Shown here: positions 35,855-44,567 of the stretch, in pieces
Position numbering within the stretch: position 1 is the stretch's first letter
Layout of the letters: the number at the start of each line of letters is the position of its first letter
Origin: DAOTWC01 sp048499435
Lineage (GTDB): Bacteria > Chloroflexota > Anaerolineae > Aggregatilineales > Phototrophicaceae
NCBI GenBank assembly: GCA_048499435.1
Contig: JASNZW010000005.1
Coordinates: 62,001-126,000 of the forward strand
Direction: 5' to 3'
Length of the DNA: 64,000 nt
Program-made: the position numbers and the translations under genes
The notes under the pieces: model-generated
What the model was told of the DNA's origin: nothing
Database searches by the model: none
The model's input: only the letters and a program-made list of their open reading frames with translations

Positions 35855-37033
35855 ATGCTCGTTATTGGTTTAATTTCCGGCACTTCAGCCGATGGCATTG
35901 ACGCTGCCCTGTGCGAGATCAGCGGCGCGCCGCCGCGCTTTACGGCGCGCGTCCTCCACGCGCTCACACAGCCCTACCCGGACGCGCTGCGCGCGCGCGT
36001 GCTGGCCGCGTTCAACCCGCAGACAAGCCAGGTGGATGAAATCTGCCAGCTCAATTTCGACCTGGGCGAGGCGTTCGCCGGGGCGGCGCTGGCGGTCATT
36101 GAGGCTGCCGGCCTCAGCCCCAGCGCCGTTGACCTGATCGGCTCGCACGGGCAGACCGTGTGGCACATGGTGCAGCCCGATGGCCGCGCCACCGCCACGC
36201 TCCAGCTCACCGAGCCGGCGCTGATCGCTGAGCGCACCGGCATCACCACGATCAGCGGCTTCCGCGCCCGCGATATCGCCGCCGGCGGGCAGGGCGCGCC
36301 CCTCACCAGCTATCTTGACTGGGTGCTGCTGCGCCACCCGGCCCACTGGCGCGGCGCGCAGAACATCGGTGGCATCGGCAACGTGACGTTCCTGCCGCCC
36401 ACCAGCGACACGCACAGCGCGCCGCTGGCCTTCGACACCGGTCCAGGCAACGCCCTGCTCGACAGCGCGATCAGCCTGCTCACCGACGGCGCGCAGTCGT
36501 ATGACCATGACGGCGCGCTGGCCGCCGCCGGCCAGGTGGACAGCGCCTGGGTGGACGCGCTGCTGACACACCCTTACTACGCCATGCAGCCGCCTAAATC
36601 CACTGGCCGCGAGCTGTTCAGCGCCGCGATGGCCGCCGACCTGGTGGCGCAGGGGCGCGCGCGCGGCCTCGACACCGCCAGCATCATGGCGACGCTGACG
36701 GCGCTCACAGCGGCCAGTATCGCCGATGCGTATGCGCGCTTCGCGCCCGCCCCCATCCGTGAGGTGATCGTCAGCGGCGGCGGTCGCAATAACCCAACGC
36801 TGCTGGCGCGCCTGCGCGAGCGCCTGCCTGACGCCGCAGTTATCGCGCTGGACGACATCGGCCTGGCGAGCGACCACAAAGAGGCGCTGGTGTTCGCGCT
36901 GCTGGCCCACGAAACCTGGCACGGCCGGCCCGGCGTCCACCCGGCGCTGACCGGCGCGCGGCACGCCACCATGCTGGGGCAGATCACGCCCGGCGCGAAC
37001 TACGCGGCGCTGCTGCGCCAGACATGGTGCTAG
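35855..37033 (+). CDS. anmK: Anhydro-N-acetylmuramic acid kinase
   Basis: Converts anhydroMurNAc from wall turnover to MurNAc 6-phosphate with ATP. 392 residues, the usual family length. Signatures: N-terminal LISGTSADGIDAAL, SHGQTVWH, GFRARDIAAGGQGAPL, NIGGIGNVTFLP and DTGPGNALLD. The C-terminal adenine-binding region is VSGGGRNNPTLL. ATG 35855 is preferred over TTG 35849 because AAGGA lies eight bases before it. Together with the exported GH3 hexosaminidase (8292) it indicates peptidoglycan recycling; MurQ is not in the window. Confidence 0.95.
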   Translation: MLVIGLISGTSADGIDAALCEISGAPPRFTARVLHALTQPYPDALRARVLAAFNPQTSQVDEICQLNFDLGEAFAGAALAVIEAAGLSPSAVDLIGSHGQTVWHMVQPDGRATATLQLTEPALIAERTGITTISGFRARDIAAGGQGAPLTSYLDWVLLRHPAHWRGAQNIGGIGNVTFLPPTSDTHSAPLAFDTGPGNALLDSAISLLTDGAQSYDHDGALAAAGQVDSAWVDALLTHPYYAMQPPKSTGRELFSAAMAADLVAQGRARGLDTASIMATLTALTAASIADAYARFAPAPIREVIVSGGGRNNPTLLARLRERLPDAAVIALDDIGLASDHKEALVFALLAHETWHGRPGVHPALTGARHATMLGQITPGANYAALLRQTWC

Positions 37034-37064
37034 TGGACTTTTAGCCGCATCCGGGCGAATACGC

Positions 37065-37070
37065 TACAAT
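37065..37070 (+). promoter_or_regulatory. -10 box of the GNAT gene, likely leaderless
   Basis: TACAAT ends seven bases before the ATG at 37078, so the transcript should begin at or next to the start codon. The -35 (TTAGCC at 18 bases) is weak. Confidence 0.45.
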
Positions 37071-37077
37071 AAACACC

Positions 37078-37560
37078 ATGCCAGCAAACGCCGTCACCGC
37101 CGTCCGCCCGCTGACGCCAGCCGATGTGCCGGTGGTTGCTGCGTGGGTCGCGTCTGTGCCGCTGTGGCAGCGCTACGGCCTCACCGCCGCCGGGATGCAG
37201 CAGCGCCTGGAGCAGGCGCTGGCCGCCGATGACCTGCTGCTGACCGCCGACAGCGGCGCTGACCGGGCCTGCGGCCTGGCCTGGGTGGTCAGGCGCGGCG
37301 CGTTTGGCCGCAGCGCCTATCTGCGTCTGATCGGCGTTCGACCTGATCGCGCGGGGGGCGGGGCTGGCGCGGCGCTGCTGGCAGGTGCAGAAGCAGCGGC
37401 AGGCGACCAGTTGTTCCTGCTGGTGTCAGATTTCAATGTGGACGCGCAGCGTTTTTACGCCCGGCACGGCTACACACAGATCGGCGCGATCCCCGGCTTT
37501 GTGCTGCCCGACGTGACCGAGCTGATCTTGTGGAAACGGCTGAGCGCGGCCCCGGCATGA
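37078..37560 (+). CDS. GNAT-family N-acetyltransferase
   Basis: 160 residues. Acetyl-CoA-dependent acyltransferase fold: N-terminal VRPLTPADVPVVAAWVAS, beta strand AYLRLIGVRPDRAGGGAGAALL containing the acetyl-CoA loop (R-A-G-G-G-A-G form of Q/RxxGxG/A), and the late motif NVDAQRFYARHGYTQIGAIPGF. Substrate unknown. It has no ribosome-binding site, which agrees with a leaderless transcript. It stands alone between anmK and the ABC importer. Confidence 0.88.
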   Translation: MPANAVTAVRPLTPADVPVVAAWVASVPLWQRYGLTAAGMQQRLEQALAADDLLLTADSGADRACGLAWVVRRGAFGRSAYLRLIGVRPDRAGGGAGAALLAGAEAAAGDQLFLLVSDFNVDAQRFYARHGYTQIGAIPGFVLPDVTELILWKRLSAAPA

Positions 37561-37646
37561 CACAGGAAGGACAGTGCGACACGACCTGAACTGCGTTTGT
37601 GCCCTTAGCAACACCGTCTGTCTTATTTACAGGGAGAATAACAAGG

Positions 37647-39164
37647 ATGTCCCAGAACAAAATGCGCGTTGTTTTACTGCTGCTGGCGGCGCTGGCCGTC
37701 TTCAGCGCCGTGCCTGGCCTGGCCCAGGACAGCAATGTGCTGGTCATGGCCCGCGCCGCTGACGCGACCGGCCTCGACCCGCACACCCAGACCGCGTTCG
37801 CCTCGTTCCGCCTGCTCGAACTGATCTACGAGCCGCTGGTCAACCTCGACCCGGACCTCAACGTGATCCCGGCGCTGGCCGAAAGCTGGGAATTCTCCAG
37901 CGACGCCACCCAGCTCACCATGCACCTGCGCCAGGGCGTGAAGTTCCACGACGGCTCAGATTTCAGCGCCGCTGACGTGGTGGCCTCGTTTGAGCGCATC
38001 CTCAATGAAGAGACCGGCGCGGCGGCCCGCGCGAACTACCTCAGCATCGAGACGATCGACACGCCCGACGATTACACCGTCGTGTTCAACCTGTCCACAG
38101 CGGACGTGCCGCTGCTGGCCGCGCTGGCGACCGCCAACGCCGCTATCGTCCCCTCAGAGCTGATCGAAAGCGGCGAAATCGCCAGCACCGCCGTCGGAAC
38201 CGGGCCGTTCAAGCTGGAGGAGTGGGTTCCTGAGGAGCGCACCACCCTCAGCGCCAACACCGACTGGTGGGGCGATGGCCCGTTCGTTGACGGCCTCGAA
38301 ATCCGCATTATCCCCGACGAAGCCTCCATCCTGGCGGCGCTGCGCGCCGGCGAGATTGACTTCGCGCTGCTCAACGACCCGCTGATCGCCACGCTGCTGA
38401 TTGACGACCCGGCCGTCGTGCTCAACCGTGTGCCGGCCATCGCCTATCACGTGCTCCAGCTTAACGCCAGCCGCGCGCCGATGGACATCCTCGAAGTGCG
38501 GCAGGCCATGTCGTGCGCCATTGACCGGCAGGAAGTGCTGGACGTGGCCTCGCTGGGCGAAGGGACCGTCACCGGCCCGCTGACGATCCCGGCGTTCCAG
38601 CTTCCGCTGGATGAGTTCTTCTGCTATGAGAAGGACCTGGCCAAGGCCCGCGAGCTGATGGCGCAGGCCAATGTGGATGGCTTCACTATCAAGGTGATCG
38701 CCGCCACTGCTGAGCCGCCGACCGCGCTCTCTGAGGCCCAGAACATCCAGGCCCAGCTCGCCGAAATCGGCATCACCGTTGAGATCGAGTCGCTGGAGCT
38801 GAGCGTCTATGTGGACCGCTGGCTGGCGGGCGACTTCGACGCGGCGGTGGCGCTCAACGGCGGGCGGCCCGACCCGTACACCATGTACGTCCGCTACTGG
38901 ACCAAGACCGGCAACCTTCAGCACGTCGCCAACTACATTGACGACACGCTCGACAGCCTGATGGCCGCCGGCAAAGCCGAAACCGACCCGGCTGCCCGCC
39001 TCCAGATTTTCTCCGACTTCCAGAAGCACCTAGTCGAAATGGCCCCCTGGATCTGGCTGTACAACGGCTACGAGTACACGGCGCAGCAGTCCTACGTAAA
39101 GGACTTCGTGCCGACGCCGACGGACTCGCTGATCTATCTGGCGCAGACCAGGCTCGAACGCTAA
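37647..39164 (+). CDS. ABC transporter substrate-binding protein, family 5 (peptide type)
   Basis: 505 residues. Signal sequence MRVVLLLLAALAVFSAVPGLAQ (in parts; cleavage near residue 26, no lipobox seen), then the SBP_bac_5 fold: GLDPHTQTAFASFRLLELIYEPLV, the family hallmark LRQGVKFHDGSDFSAADVVASFERI, and the C-terminal lobe with IWLYNGYEY. It captures oligopeptides, nickel or sugars outside the membrane; the ligand is not predictable. GGGAG lies about 12 bases before ATG 37647; the in-frame TTG upstream has no such site. It heads an operon with two permeases. Confidence 0.9.
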   Translation: MSQNKMRVVLLLLAALAVFSAVPGLAQDSNVLVMARAADATGLDPHTQTAFASFRLLELIYEPLVNLDPDLNVIPALAESWEFSSDATQLTMHLRQGVKFHDGSDFSAADVVASFERILNEETGAAARANYLSIETIDTPDDYTVVFNLSTADVPLLAALATANAAIVPSELIESGEIASTAVGTGPFKLEEWVPEERTTLSANTDWWGDGPFVDGLEIRIIPDEASILAALRAGEIDFALLNDPLIATLLIDDPAVVLNRVPAIAYHVLQLNASRAPMDILEVRQAMSCAIDRQEVLDVASLGEGTVTGPLTIPAFQLPLDEFFCYEKDLAKARELMAQANVDGFTIKVIAATAEPPTALSEAQNIQAQLAEIGITVEIESLELSVYVDRWLAGDFDAAVALNGGRPDPYTMYVRYWTKTGNLQHVANYIDDTLDSLMAAGKAETDPAARLQIFSDFQKHLVEMAPWIWLYNGYEYTAQQSYVKDFVPTPTDSLIYLAQTRLER

Positions 39165-39183
39165 ACGCTTAACGGCAGTGTCC

Positions 39184-39209
39184 GCGGGCGGGGTCTCTAC
39201 CCCGCCCGC
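39184..39209 (+). terminator. Intercistronic hairpin between binding protein and permease genes
   Basis: Perfect 10-base stem GCGGGCGGGG/CCCCGCCCGC with a six-base loop, no T-tract. It probably protects the upstream message or attenuates, so that binding protein is made in excess over permeases. Confidence 0.6.
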
Positions 39210-39227
39210 ACCACATAGAGGGACATC

Positions 39228-40193
39228 ATGCTGCGGTATCTCGCTCAACGGGCTGTCGCCTTTATTCCCACACTGATCGGCGTGTCGCTGCTGGTGTTTT
39301 TCGCCATCCGGCTCATCCCCGGCGACGCCATCACCGCAACCCTGGGAACTGAATCCGGCATGCTCACCCAAAATCAGCGCGCCGCCCTGGAGCGCTATTA
39401 CGGCCTGGACCGCCCGGCAGGCGAGCAGTATTTCGTGTGGCTCGGTGAGGCGGTGCAGGGCAACCTGGGTTTCTCTATCCGCTACGGCGAGCCAGTTCTG
39501 GCCCTCATCCTGGCGCGCTTCCCGCTGACCTTGCAGCTCGCGGTGATGGCGGTGGTCATCGGCCTGGCGATTGGCCTGCCGATCGGCCTGCTGTCTGCCA
39601 TCCGCCACAACACGCTGCTCGATCTGCTGGGGCGGCTGTTCGCGCTGGTGGGCCTATCCATGCCCAACTTCCTGCTCGGCACGCTGATTATCTACGTGCT
39701 GTCGGTCTATTTCGGCATCCTGCCCAACGCCGGCAACTATGTCAGCCTGGCCCAGAACCCGCTGCTGAACCTGCAGCAGATGTTTTTCCCGGCGCTGACG
39801 CTGGGCTTTGCCTTCGCCGCTTCGGTGATGCGCATGACCCGTTCGTCGATGCTGGAGGTGCTGGGCGAGGACTACGTGCGGACAGCGCGCAGCAAAGGCC
39901 TGCGCGAAGGCCGCGTCATCACGCGCCACGCGCTGCGCAACGCGCTGATCCCGGTGGTGACGCTGGTCGGCGTGCAGATGGGCTACCTGCTGGGCGGGAC
40001 GTTCATCGTCGAGCAGATTTTCGCGCTGCCCGGCCTGGGCCGTCTGACAGTCAACGCGATCACCCAGCGCGAGTACGCGCTGGTCCAGGGGGCGACCCTG
40101 TTTATTGCCCTCAACTTTGTTCTCATTAACCTGGCGGTGGACGTGCTGTATGCAGCCATTGACCCTCGCATCTCGTACAGTCGCAGCAGTTGA
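39228..40193 (+). CDS. ABC transporter permease (DppB-type)
   Basis: 321 residues, six membrane helices, with the characteristic N-terminus (LAQRAVAFIPTLIGVSLLVFFAIRLIPGD) and the periplasmic-side loop of DppB/OppB permeases. The ATPase-docking EAA loop is visible: EDYVRTARSKGLREGRVITRHALRNALIPV. AGAGGGA stands nine bases before the ATG. It overlaps the second permease gene by 44 bases in another frame. Confidence 0.93.
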   Translation: MLRYLAQRAVAFIPTLIGVSLLVFFAIRLIPGDAITATLGTESGMLTQNQRAALERYYGLDRPAGEQYFVWLGEAVQGNLGFSIRYGEPVLALILARFPLTLQLAVMAVVIGLAIGLPIGLLSAIRHNTLLDLLGRLFALVGLSMPNFLLGTLIIYVLSVYFGILPNAGNYVSLAQNPLLNLQQMFFPALTLGFAFAASVMRMTRSSMLEVLGEDYVRTARSKGLREGRVITRHALRNALIPVVTLVGVQMGYLLGGTFIVEQIFALPGLGRLTVNAITQREYALVQGATLFIALNFVLINLAVDVLYAAIDPRISYSRSS

Positions 40194-41049
40194 ACCGGCG
40201 CCCGCGCGCGAAAAGGGCCTCTTTCAGCGGCTGCTGCGCAACAACAGCGGCGTAGTCGGCCTGGTGCTGGTGATCGTTTTCGTGCTCGTGGCGCTGCTGG
40301 GCGCGGCAGGCATCACGCCCCACCCGCCCACCCAGCAGTTCACCGCCGACCGCCTCAAGCCGCCCAGCGCGCAGTACCCGCTGGGCACGGACCTGTTCGG
40401 GCGCGATATCGCCAGCCGCCTGATGGAAGGCGCGGCCAACTCGCTGCGCGTGGCGCTGATCTCGGTGGCGCTGTCAGGCACTATCGGCACGCTGTTAGGG
40501 ATCACGGCGGGCTACTTCGGCGGGCTGACAGACAACATTATCATGCGCACGATGGACGTGTTCTTCGCCTTCCCGGCGCTGCTGCTGGCGCTGGTGGTCG
40601 TCACGGTGCTGGGGCCAGGCCTCAACAGCGCCATCATCGCCATCGCCGTCGTCTACACACCGATCTTCGCCCGCGTGGCGCGCGGGCCGGTGCTGTCGGT
40701 CAAGGCGATGGAGTTCGTGACAGCCGCCCGCTGCCTGGGCGCGCAGGACCTGCGCCTGCTCAGCCGGCACGTGCTGCCCAACACGCTGGCCCCGCTGATC
40801 GTGCAGGTGACGCTGGCGCTGTCGTGGGCGCTGCTGACCGAGGCCAGCCTGAGTTTCCTGGGGCTGGGGACGCAGCCGCCCGCCGCGTCGTGGGGCGTCA
40901 TGCTCAGCGAGAGCCGCAGCCTGGCGGAGCGCGCGCCCTGGATGATGGTCTACCCTGGCATCGCTATTATGCTGGGCGTGCTCAGCTTCAACCTGCTGGG
41001 TGACGGCCTGCGCGACACGCTCGACCCGCGCATGCGCGGGCGGCGCTGA
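40150..41049 (+). CDS. ABC transporter permease (DppC-type)
   Basis: 299 residues. A short cytoplasmic N-terminus, first helix with NNSGVVGLVLVIVFVLVALLG, the motif PLGTDLFGRDIASRLMEGA typical of DppC/OppC, and the EAA loop MEFVTAARCLGAQDLRLLSRHVLPN. The start ATG 40150 lies within the end of dppB; an earlier in-frame start would give an unlikely Trp/Cys-rich lead. No dppD/dppF ATPase genes follow: the next gene is on the other strand. The importer must borrow ATPases from elsewhere. Confidence 0.9.
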   Translation: MQPLTLASRTVAAVEPAPAREKGLFQRLLRNNSGVVGLVLVIVFVLVALLGAAGITPHPPTQQFTADRLKPPSAQYPLGTDLFGRDIASRLMEGAANSLRVALISVALSGTIGTLLGITAGYFGGLTDNIIMRTMDVFFAFPALLLALVVVTVLGPGLNSAIIAIAVVYTPIFARVARGPVLSVKAMEFVTAARCLGAQDLRLLSRHVLPNTLAPLIVQVTLALSWALLTEASLSFLGLGTQPPAASWGVMLSESRSLAERAPWMMVYPGIAIMLGVLSFNLLGDGLRDTLDPRMRGRR

Positions 41050-41076
41050 GCGGCGGTTTTTCGACAGCTAAAACAA

Positions 41077-41118
41077 CACAGCGCCCGCCTGGTTGAAACA
41101 GACGAGCGCTGTGGTTTT
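41077..41118. terminator. Terminator between convergent genes
   Basis: Eight-base stem CACAGCGC/GCGCTGTG (41077-41084, 41106-41113), 21-base loop, followed by GTTTTG on the plus strand; the A-rich left flank makes it usable for the minus-strand gene too. Confidence 0.4.
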
Positions 41119-41140
41119 GTGCGCTGGTTGGCTGAAGTGT

Positions 41141-43069
41141 TTACCGCGGCGCCATGATGGTGGGCGCGGCGCCTTCAACCAGCGCCAGCGTGCCCGGCCA
41201 GTAGAGCGTGGCGCAGGTATAGCCGGGGTACGCAGGTGTCATCCACCCTGTGAGCTGGCGCGGAACGCGCGGCGCCTGGTTCGCATCCAGGAACCACATC
41301 TCGCCCATGCCCAGCAGACAGATGGCCACGTCGCCGTTGAAGGCCGGCATCCACTCGATGGTGTACACATCAACCGCCTGGATGATGGTGCGGTGAATCA
41401 CGTCCAGGCTGCCAATATGCCCGCCGTGATACAGGTCCGCGCCCAGCCACGTCACATAATGATAGTCTTCCACAATCAGCCGCACGTGAACCAGATCATG
41501 CATGTTGTGGGCAGCGGCGGTGCGGACCGGCACATCGTCCACAAAATTCCAGTCGTTGACAAGCGGCACCGGCGGCGGTGGCGGGTACACGGTTTCGTCA
41601 GCCGCGGGGACAGTCACCTGCACCGCTGGCAAAGCCATGCCCACCGGGTATTCCCCTGCGGCGCTGGCGCTGATGGCGTGCAGGATAGTGGTGGTCACGT
41701 CATCCTGCAATGCCACCACAACCAGCGGAACCGGCGTTGTGTCCGTCAGGTCCAGCGTGAACGGGGCCACCTGCCCATTGACCGTAACCAGCGTGTTGTC
41801 GAACATCACCTGAATAGTGACCGGGCTGGCGCTGGGCATGGTCAGCAGGTGGATATCGTAGGCCGCGCTGCCCCCCGCCTGGGCGATCTGAAGTGTGGTC
41901 GGGCTGACCGCTACCCCTGGCGTATCGTTATCCTGAATGTTCACAGCCACGTCAGACACGCTCATCCCCGGCGGATACCCCGGAGGTCCGGCGGTGATCG
42001 CATGGCTGATCGTAGTGCTGCGGTTGCCATCAGCTACGGCATTGTCAACCGCTGCCACCGTCAGCGTCACAAACGCCGCAGGCGCAAACGTGAGGCTTGC
42101 GGGGGAGACAGCCACGCCGTTAACCGTCACCTGGGCCGGATCGAACGCAATCTGGAAGGTCACGCTGCCGGATGGCACCGTGCTAAAGCTGATAGTGTAG
42201 GTGCCGGACCCCCCTTCGATGAGATTGAGCGGCGAGGGGCCAACCGACAGCCCGCCCGTGTTGACGATCTGGTTCACATCTGCCGAAGTGCCAGCAACAA
42301 ACGAACTATCGCCAGGGTATGCGGCGCTGACGGTGCGCGCCCCGTTGGTGGCAAATGTGATGGCGCAGCTCCCGGCGCCGCCCGTCAGCGCGCCGACACA
42401 GCTCTCGCCCGTGCTGGCGGTTACCGTGACGTCGCCCGTCGGCGTGCCAGAACCTGACACCACCGCGAAGTTAAACGGCACGCTGTCGCCGATCATCGAT
42501 GGATTGGCGCCGGAGGCGAGCGTGACCGTCACCGGCTCCCTGTTACAGCTCACCGTCACGGTGCTGCTTGCTGAGTGCGGCGGATCGCCGAATCCACTCC
42601 ACGGGCCATCGCCAATTGCCTGCCAGGGGATGTTCCAGGGCGCCCCAGCGCAGGTAGCAGCGGTTACGTTGGCGCTAAATGTATAGGAGTAGCCCGACCG
42701 CCACGCAGCCCAGTTCGTTCCGTCCAGATCCACCGTTTCCCAGAAAACAAGCTGTCCACTGGAACCCTGAGTCGTACCTTGACCAGGATTTGTCGGTGAT
42801 GTGTTGTAAACGGCGTTAATCGTCCACCCGGCGGGCAGCGTTGCCTCGAAGCGATACAGCCATTCGGAATCAATATCTTCGAACTGCACATTAAATGTGA
42901 AATCGAAAGTCGCCCCCGCGGTCACCGGATTGGGAACGACACCCGTCACGCTAAGCCCGGACATATTTGCCAGCGCTGCGGAAACCCCCAACGCCAACAT
43001 TACCCCAATAACTACAAGGCCTGCTGCCGTCAATCTCAGCCTGTAGACTAACACGCGCGCTGCTGCCAT
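41141..43069 (-). CDS. Secreted Ig-repeat/Calx-beta-like protein
   Basis: 642 residues. Signal sequence (about 8-35, LRLTAAGLVVIGVMLALGVSAALA). Residues about 40-170 form a beta domain resembling repeat-like DUF11 (GVVPNPVTAGATFDFTFNV). Residues about 175-270 form an Ig-like Big_3-type repeat (TGDVTVTASTGESCVG; AAYPGDSSFVAG). Two Calx-beta-like repeats follow (about 275-460, ending VNIQDNDTPGV and YPVGMALPAVQV). A C-terminal domain of about 150 residues is rich in His, Tyr and Trp (HVRLIVEDYHYVTWLGADLYHGGH). ATG 43069 with AGGA eight bases upstream is preferred over 43108. Base composition seems lower in GC than neighbouring genes. Probably a surface or secreted adhesin; C-terminal domain unknown. 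Confidence 0.78.
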   Translation of the reverse strand: MAAARVLVYRLRLTAAGLVVIGVMLALGVSAALANMSGLSVTGVVPNPVTAGATFDFTFNVQFEDIDSEWLYRFEATLPAGWTINAVYNTSPTNPGQGTTQGSSGQLVFWETVDLDGTNWAAWRSGYSYTFSANVTAATCAGAPWNIPWQAIGDGPWSGFGDPPHSASSTVTVSCNREPVTVTLASGANPSMIGDSVPFNFAVVSGSGTPTGDVTVTASTGESCVGALTGGAGSCAITFATNGARTVSAAYPGDSSFVAGTSADVNQIVNTGGLSVGPSPLNLIEGGSGTYTISFSTVPSGSVTFQIAFDPAQVTVNGVAVSPASLTFAPAAFVTLTVAAVDNAVADGNRSTTISHAITAGPPGYPPGMSVSDVAVNIQDNDTPGVAVSPTTLQIAQAGGSAAYDIHLLTMPSASPVTIQVMFDNTLVTVNGQVAPFTLDLTDTTPVPLVVVALQDDVTTTILHAISASAAGEYPVGMALPAVQVTVPAADETVYPPPPPVPLVNDWNFVDDVPVRTAAAHNMHDLVHVRLIVEDYHYVTWLGADLYHGGHIGSLDVIHRTIIQAVDVYTIEWMPAFNGDVAICLLGMGEMWFLDANQAPRVPRQLTGWMTPAYPGYTCATLYWPGTLALVEGAAPTIMAPR

Positions 43070-43231
43070 ATCTTTATCCTGGACCTTCACAAAGGCATTG
43101 TCGCTCATAAAGAAACCCAGCGACAGCGAGTTTCGATACTTTGTTAGAATCTTAACCCTGCTGTCTTACAAGAATGCGTAAGGCTGCTTTGGATGCTGCA
43201 GAATTTACGTTTTTCGCTTTTACGAGGATTC

Positions 43232-44161
43232 TCAGCGCAGCGTGTGTGAAATCCGGTTGAGCAGCAGCTCCGCGGGCATGATATCGCCGCCTTCCGGCTG
43301 CACCTGCGTCAGCAGCAGCGCGCCGTCGCCCGTGAGTATGACCGTGCCCGCGCCGGGGCGCACCTCAGCTACGCGGCCTGGCACGCGGCCCACATAGCGC
43401 CGCGCCAGCCGCAGCCGCTCTGCGCGCCAGATCGTCACCCGCCGGCCCTCCAGCGTGGTATACGCCCCCGGATACGGCGCGGTGACGGCGCGAATCAGGT
43501 TGTGGATGCGCGCGGTCGGCCAGCTCCAGTCAATGCGCATGTCCTCCGGCAGCAGCTTACAGGTATAGGTGGCGTAGCTGCGGTCCTGCGGCGTGCGCGG
43601 CGCTGTCCCCGCCAGCAGCGCGGGCAGATGCGCGTCCAGCAGCGCCAGATACGCCTCGGTGACGCGCTCCGTCACCCCGGCGATAGTGTCGTCCAGGCCG
43701 ATATCAACGCGCGTCTGGCCGACGATATCGCCCTCGTCATAGCCTTCAGCCATCGTCAGCAGCGTGGCCCCGGTGTGGTCCTCACCGTTGATCATGGCCC
43801 ACACCGTCGGCGAAAACCCCAGATAGCCCGGCAGCAGCGAATCGTGAAACACATACGCGCCCAGCCGCGCGCGCAGATAAACCGCCGGCGGGACGACATA
43901 GCGCCAGTTCACCGCCAGCAGCAGGTCCACCTGCGCGGCGTCCCACACCGGCTGGCAGCGGTCCGCGCCCACCTGGCGCGCCTCGTAGAAGCGCGCGCCC
44001 AGCTCCGCCGCGCGGCGGTGGATGGCGTCGAAAAACGGCGGCTCCCAGGGGTCCTCGCGAAAGCTGAACACCAGCAGTTGGGCAGCAGGAACCAGCGCCG
44101 CCAGCCGGTCAAGCGCGCGCAGGCCGCGCGCGGTGGCGCACAACAAGGCAATGGTTGGCAT
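43232..44161 (-). CDS. Formyltransferase-family protein (Fmt-like)
   Basis: 309 residues, formyltetrahydrofolate-dependent formyltransferase fold. Landmark FHDSLLPGYLGFSPTVWAMINGE matches the SLLP active-site loop, followed by GATLLTMAEGYDEGDIVGQ with the catalytic aspartate. The family's catalytic asparagine (N-x-H) is replaced by Val104 while His106 stays, so the chemistry may be changed or lost. The C-terminal subdomain (about 205-309) is present (TAPYPGAYTTLEGRRVTIWRA). A sugar N-formyltransferase or related enzyme is as likely as tRNA(Met) formylation. Last gene of a minus-strand set after mgsA (10-base gap). Confidence 0.75.
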   Translation of the reverse strand: MPTIALLCATARGLRALDRLAALVPAAQLLVFSFREDPWEPPFFDAIHRRAAELGARFYEARQVGADRCQPVWDAAQVDLLLAVNWRYVVPPAVYLRARLGAYVFHDSLLPGYLGFSPTVWAMINGEDHTGATLLTMAEGYDEGDIVGQTRVDIGLDDTIAGVTERVTEAYLALLDAHLPALLAGTAPRTPQDRSYATYTCKLLPEDMRIDWSWPTARIHNLIRAVTAPYPGAYTTLEGRRVTIWRAERLRLARRYVGRVPGRVAEVRPGAGTVILTGDGALLLTQVQPEGGDIMPAELLLNRISHTLR

Positions 44162-44171
44162 GGGCGTTAGC

Positions 44172-44549
44172 TTACAGCGCTTTCTCAGAGATAATATAGC
44201 TGGCGGTGGCGGTGTTAGTCGCCAGCGGCACGTTGTGCACGTTGCAGATGCGCAGCAGGCTCTGGATATCTGGGTCGTGCGGGTGTTTGCTCAGCGGGTC
44301 TACGAAGAAAAACACCGCCTCGATGTGCCCCTCGGCCACCAGCGCCGCGATCTGGGCGTCACCGCCCACCGGCCCGGAAAGCATCTGCCTGATCTCCAGG
44401 CCAGACTGTTCGATCAGAAGCTGGCCGGTGGTGCGGGTGGCGACCAGCTCGTAACGCGCCAACACGCCCTTATAGGCCAGCACAAAGCCGAGCATCTCGG
44501 CCTTTTTGTTGTCATGCGCGATCAGCGCCAGGGTTTTGCGCTCGTCCAA
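44172..44549 (-). CDS. mgsA: Methylglyoxal synthase
   Basis: Converts dihydroxyacetone phosphate to methylglyoxal and phosphate. 125 residues. Family landmarks: LIAHDNKKAEM, TRTTGQLL, MLSGPVGGDAQIAAL with the catalytic Asp, FFVDPLSKHPHDPDIQSLLRIC and VPLATNTATASYI. It is 18 bases after the glycosyltransferase gene and 10 before the formyltransferase-like gene. This bypass is used when phosphate is scarce and sugar phosphate accumulates. Confidence 0.95.
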   Translation of the reverse strand: MDERKTLALIAHDNKKAEMLGFVLAYKGVLARYELVATRTTGQLLIEQSGLEIRQMLSGPVGGDAQIAALVAEGHIEAVFFFVDPLSKHPHDPDIQSLLRICNVHNVPLATNTATASYIISEKAL

Positions 44550-44567
44550 AGCTGTTGACTCCTTGCG

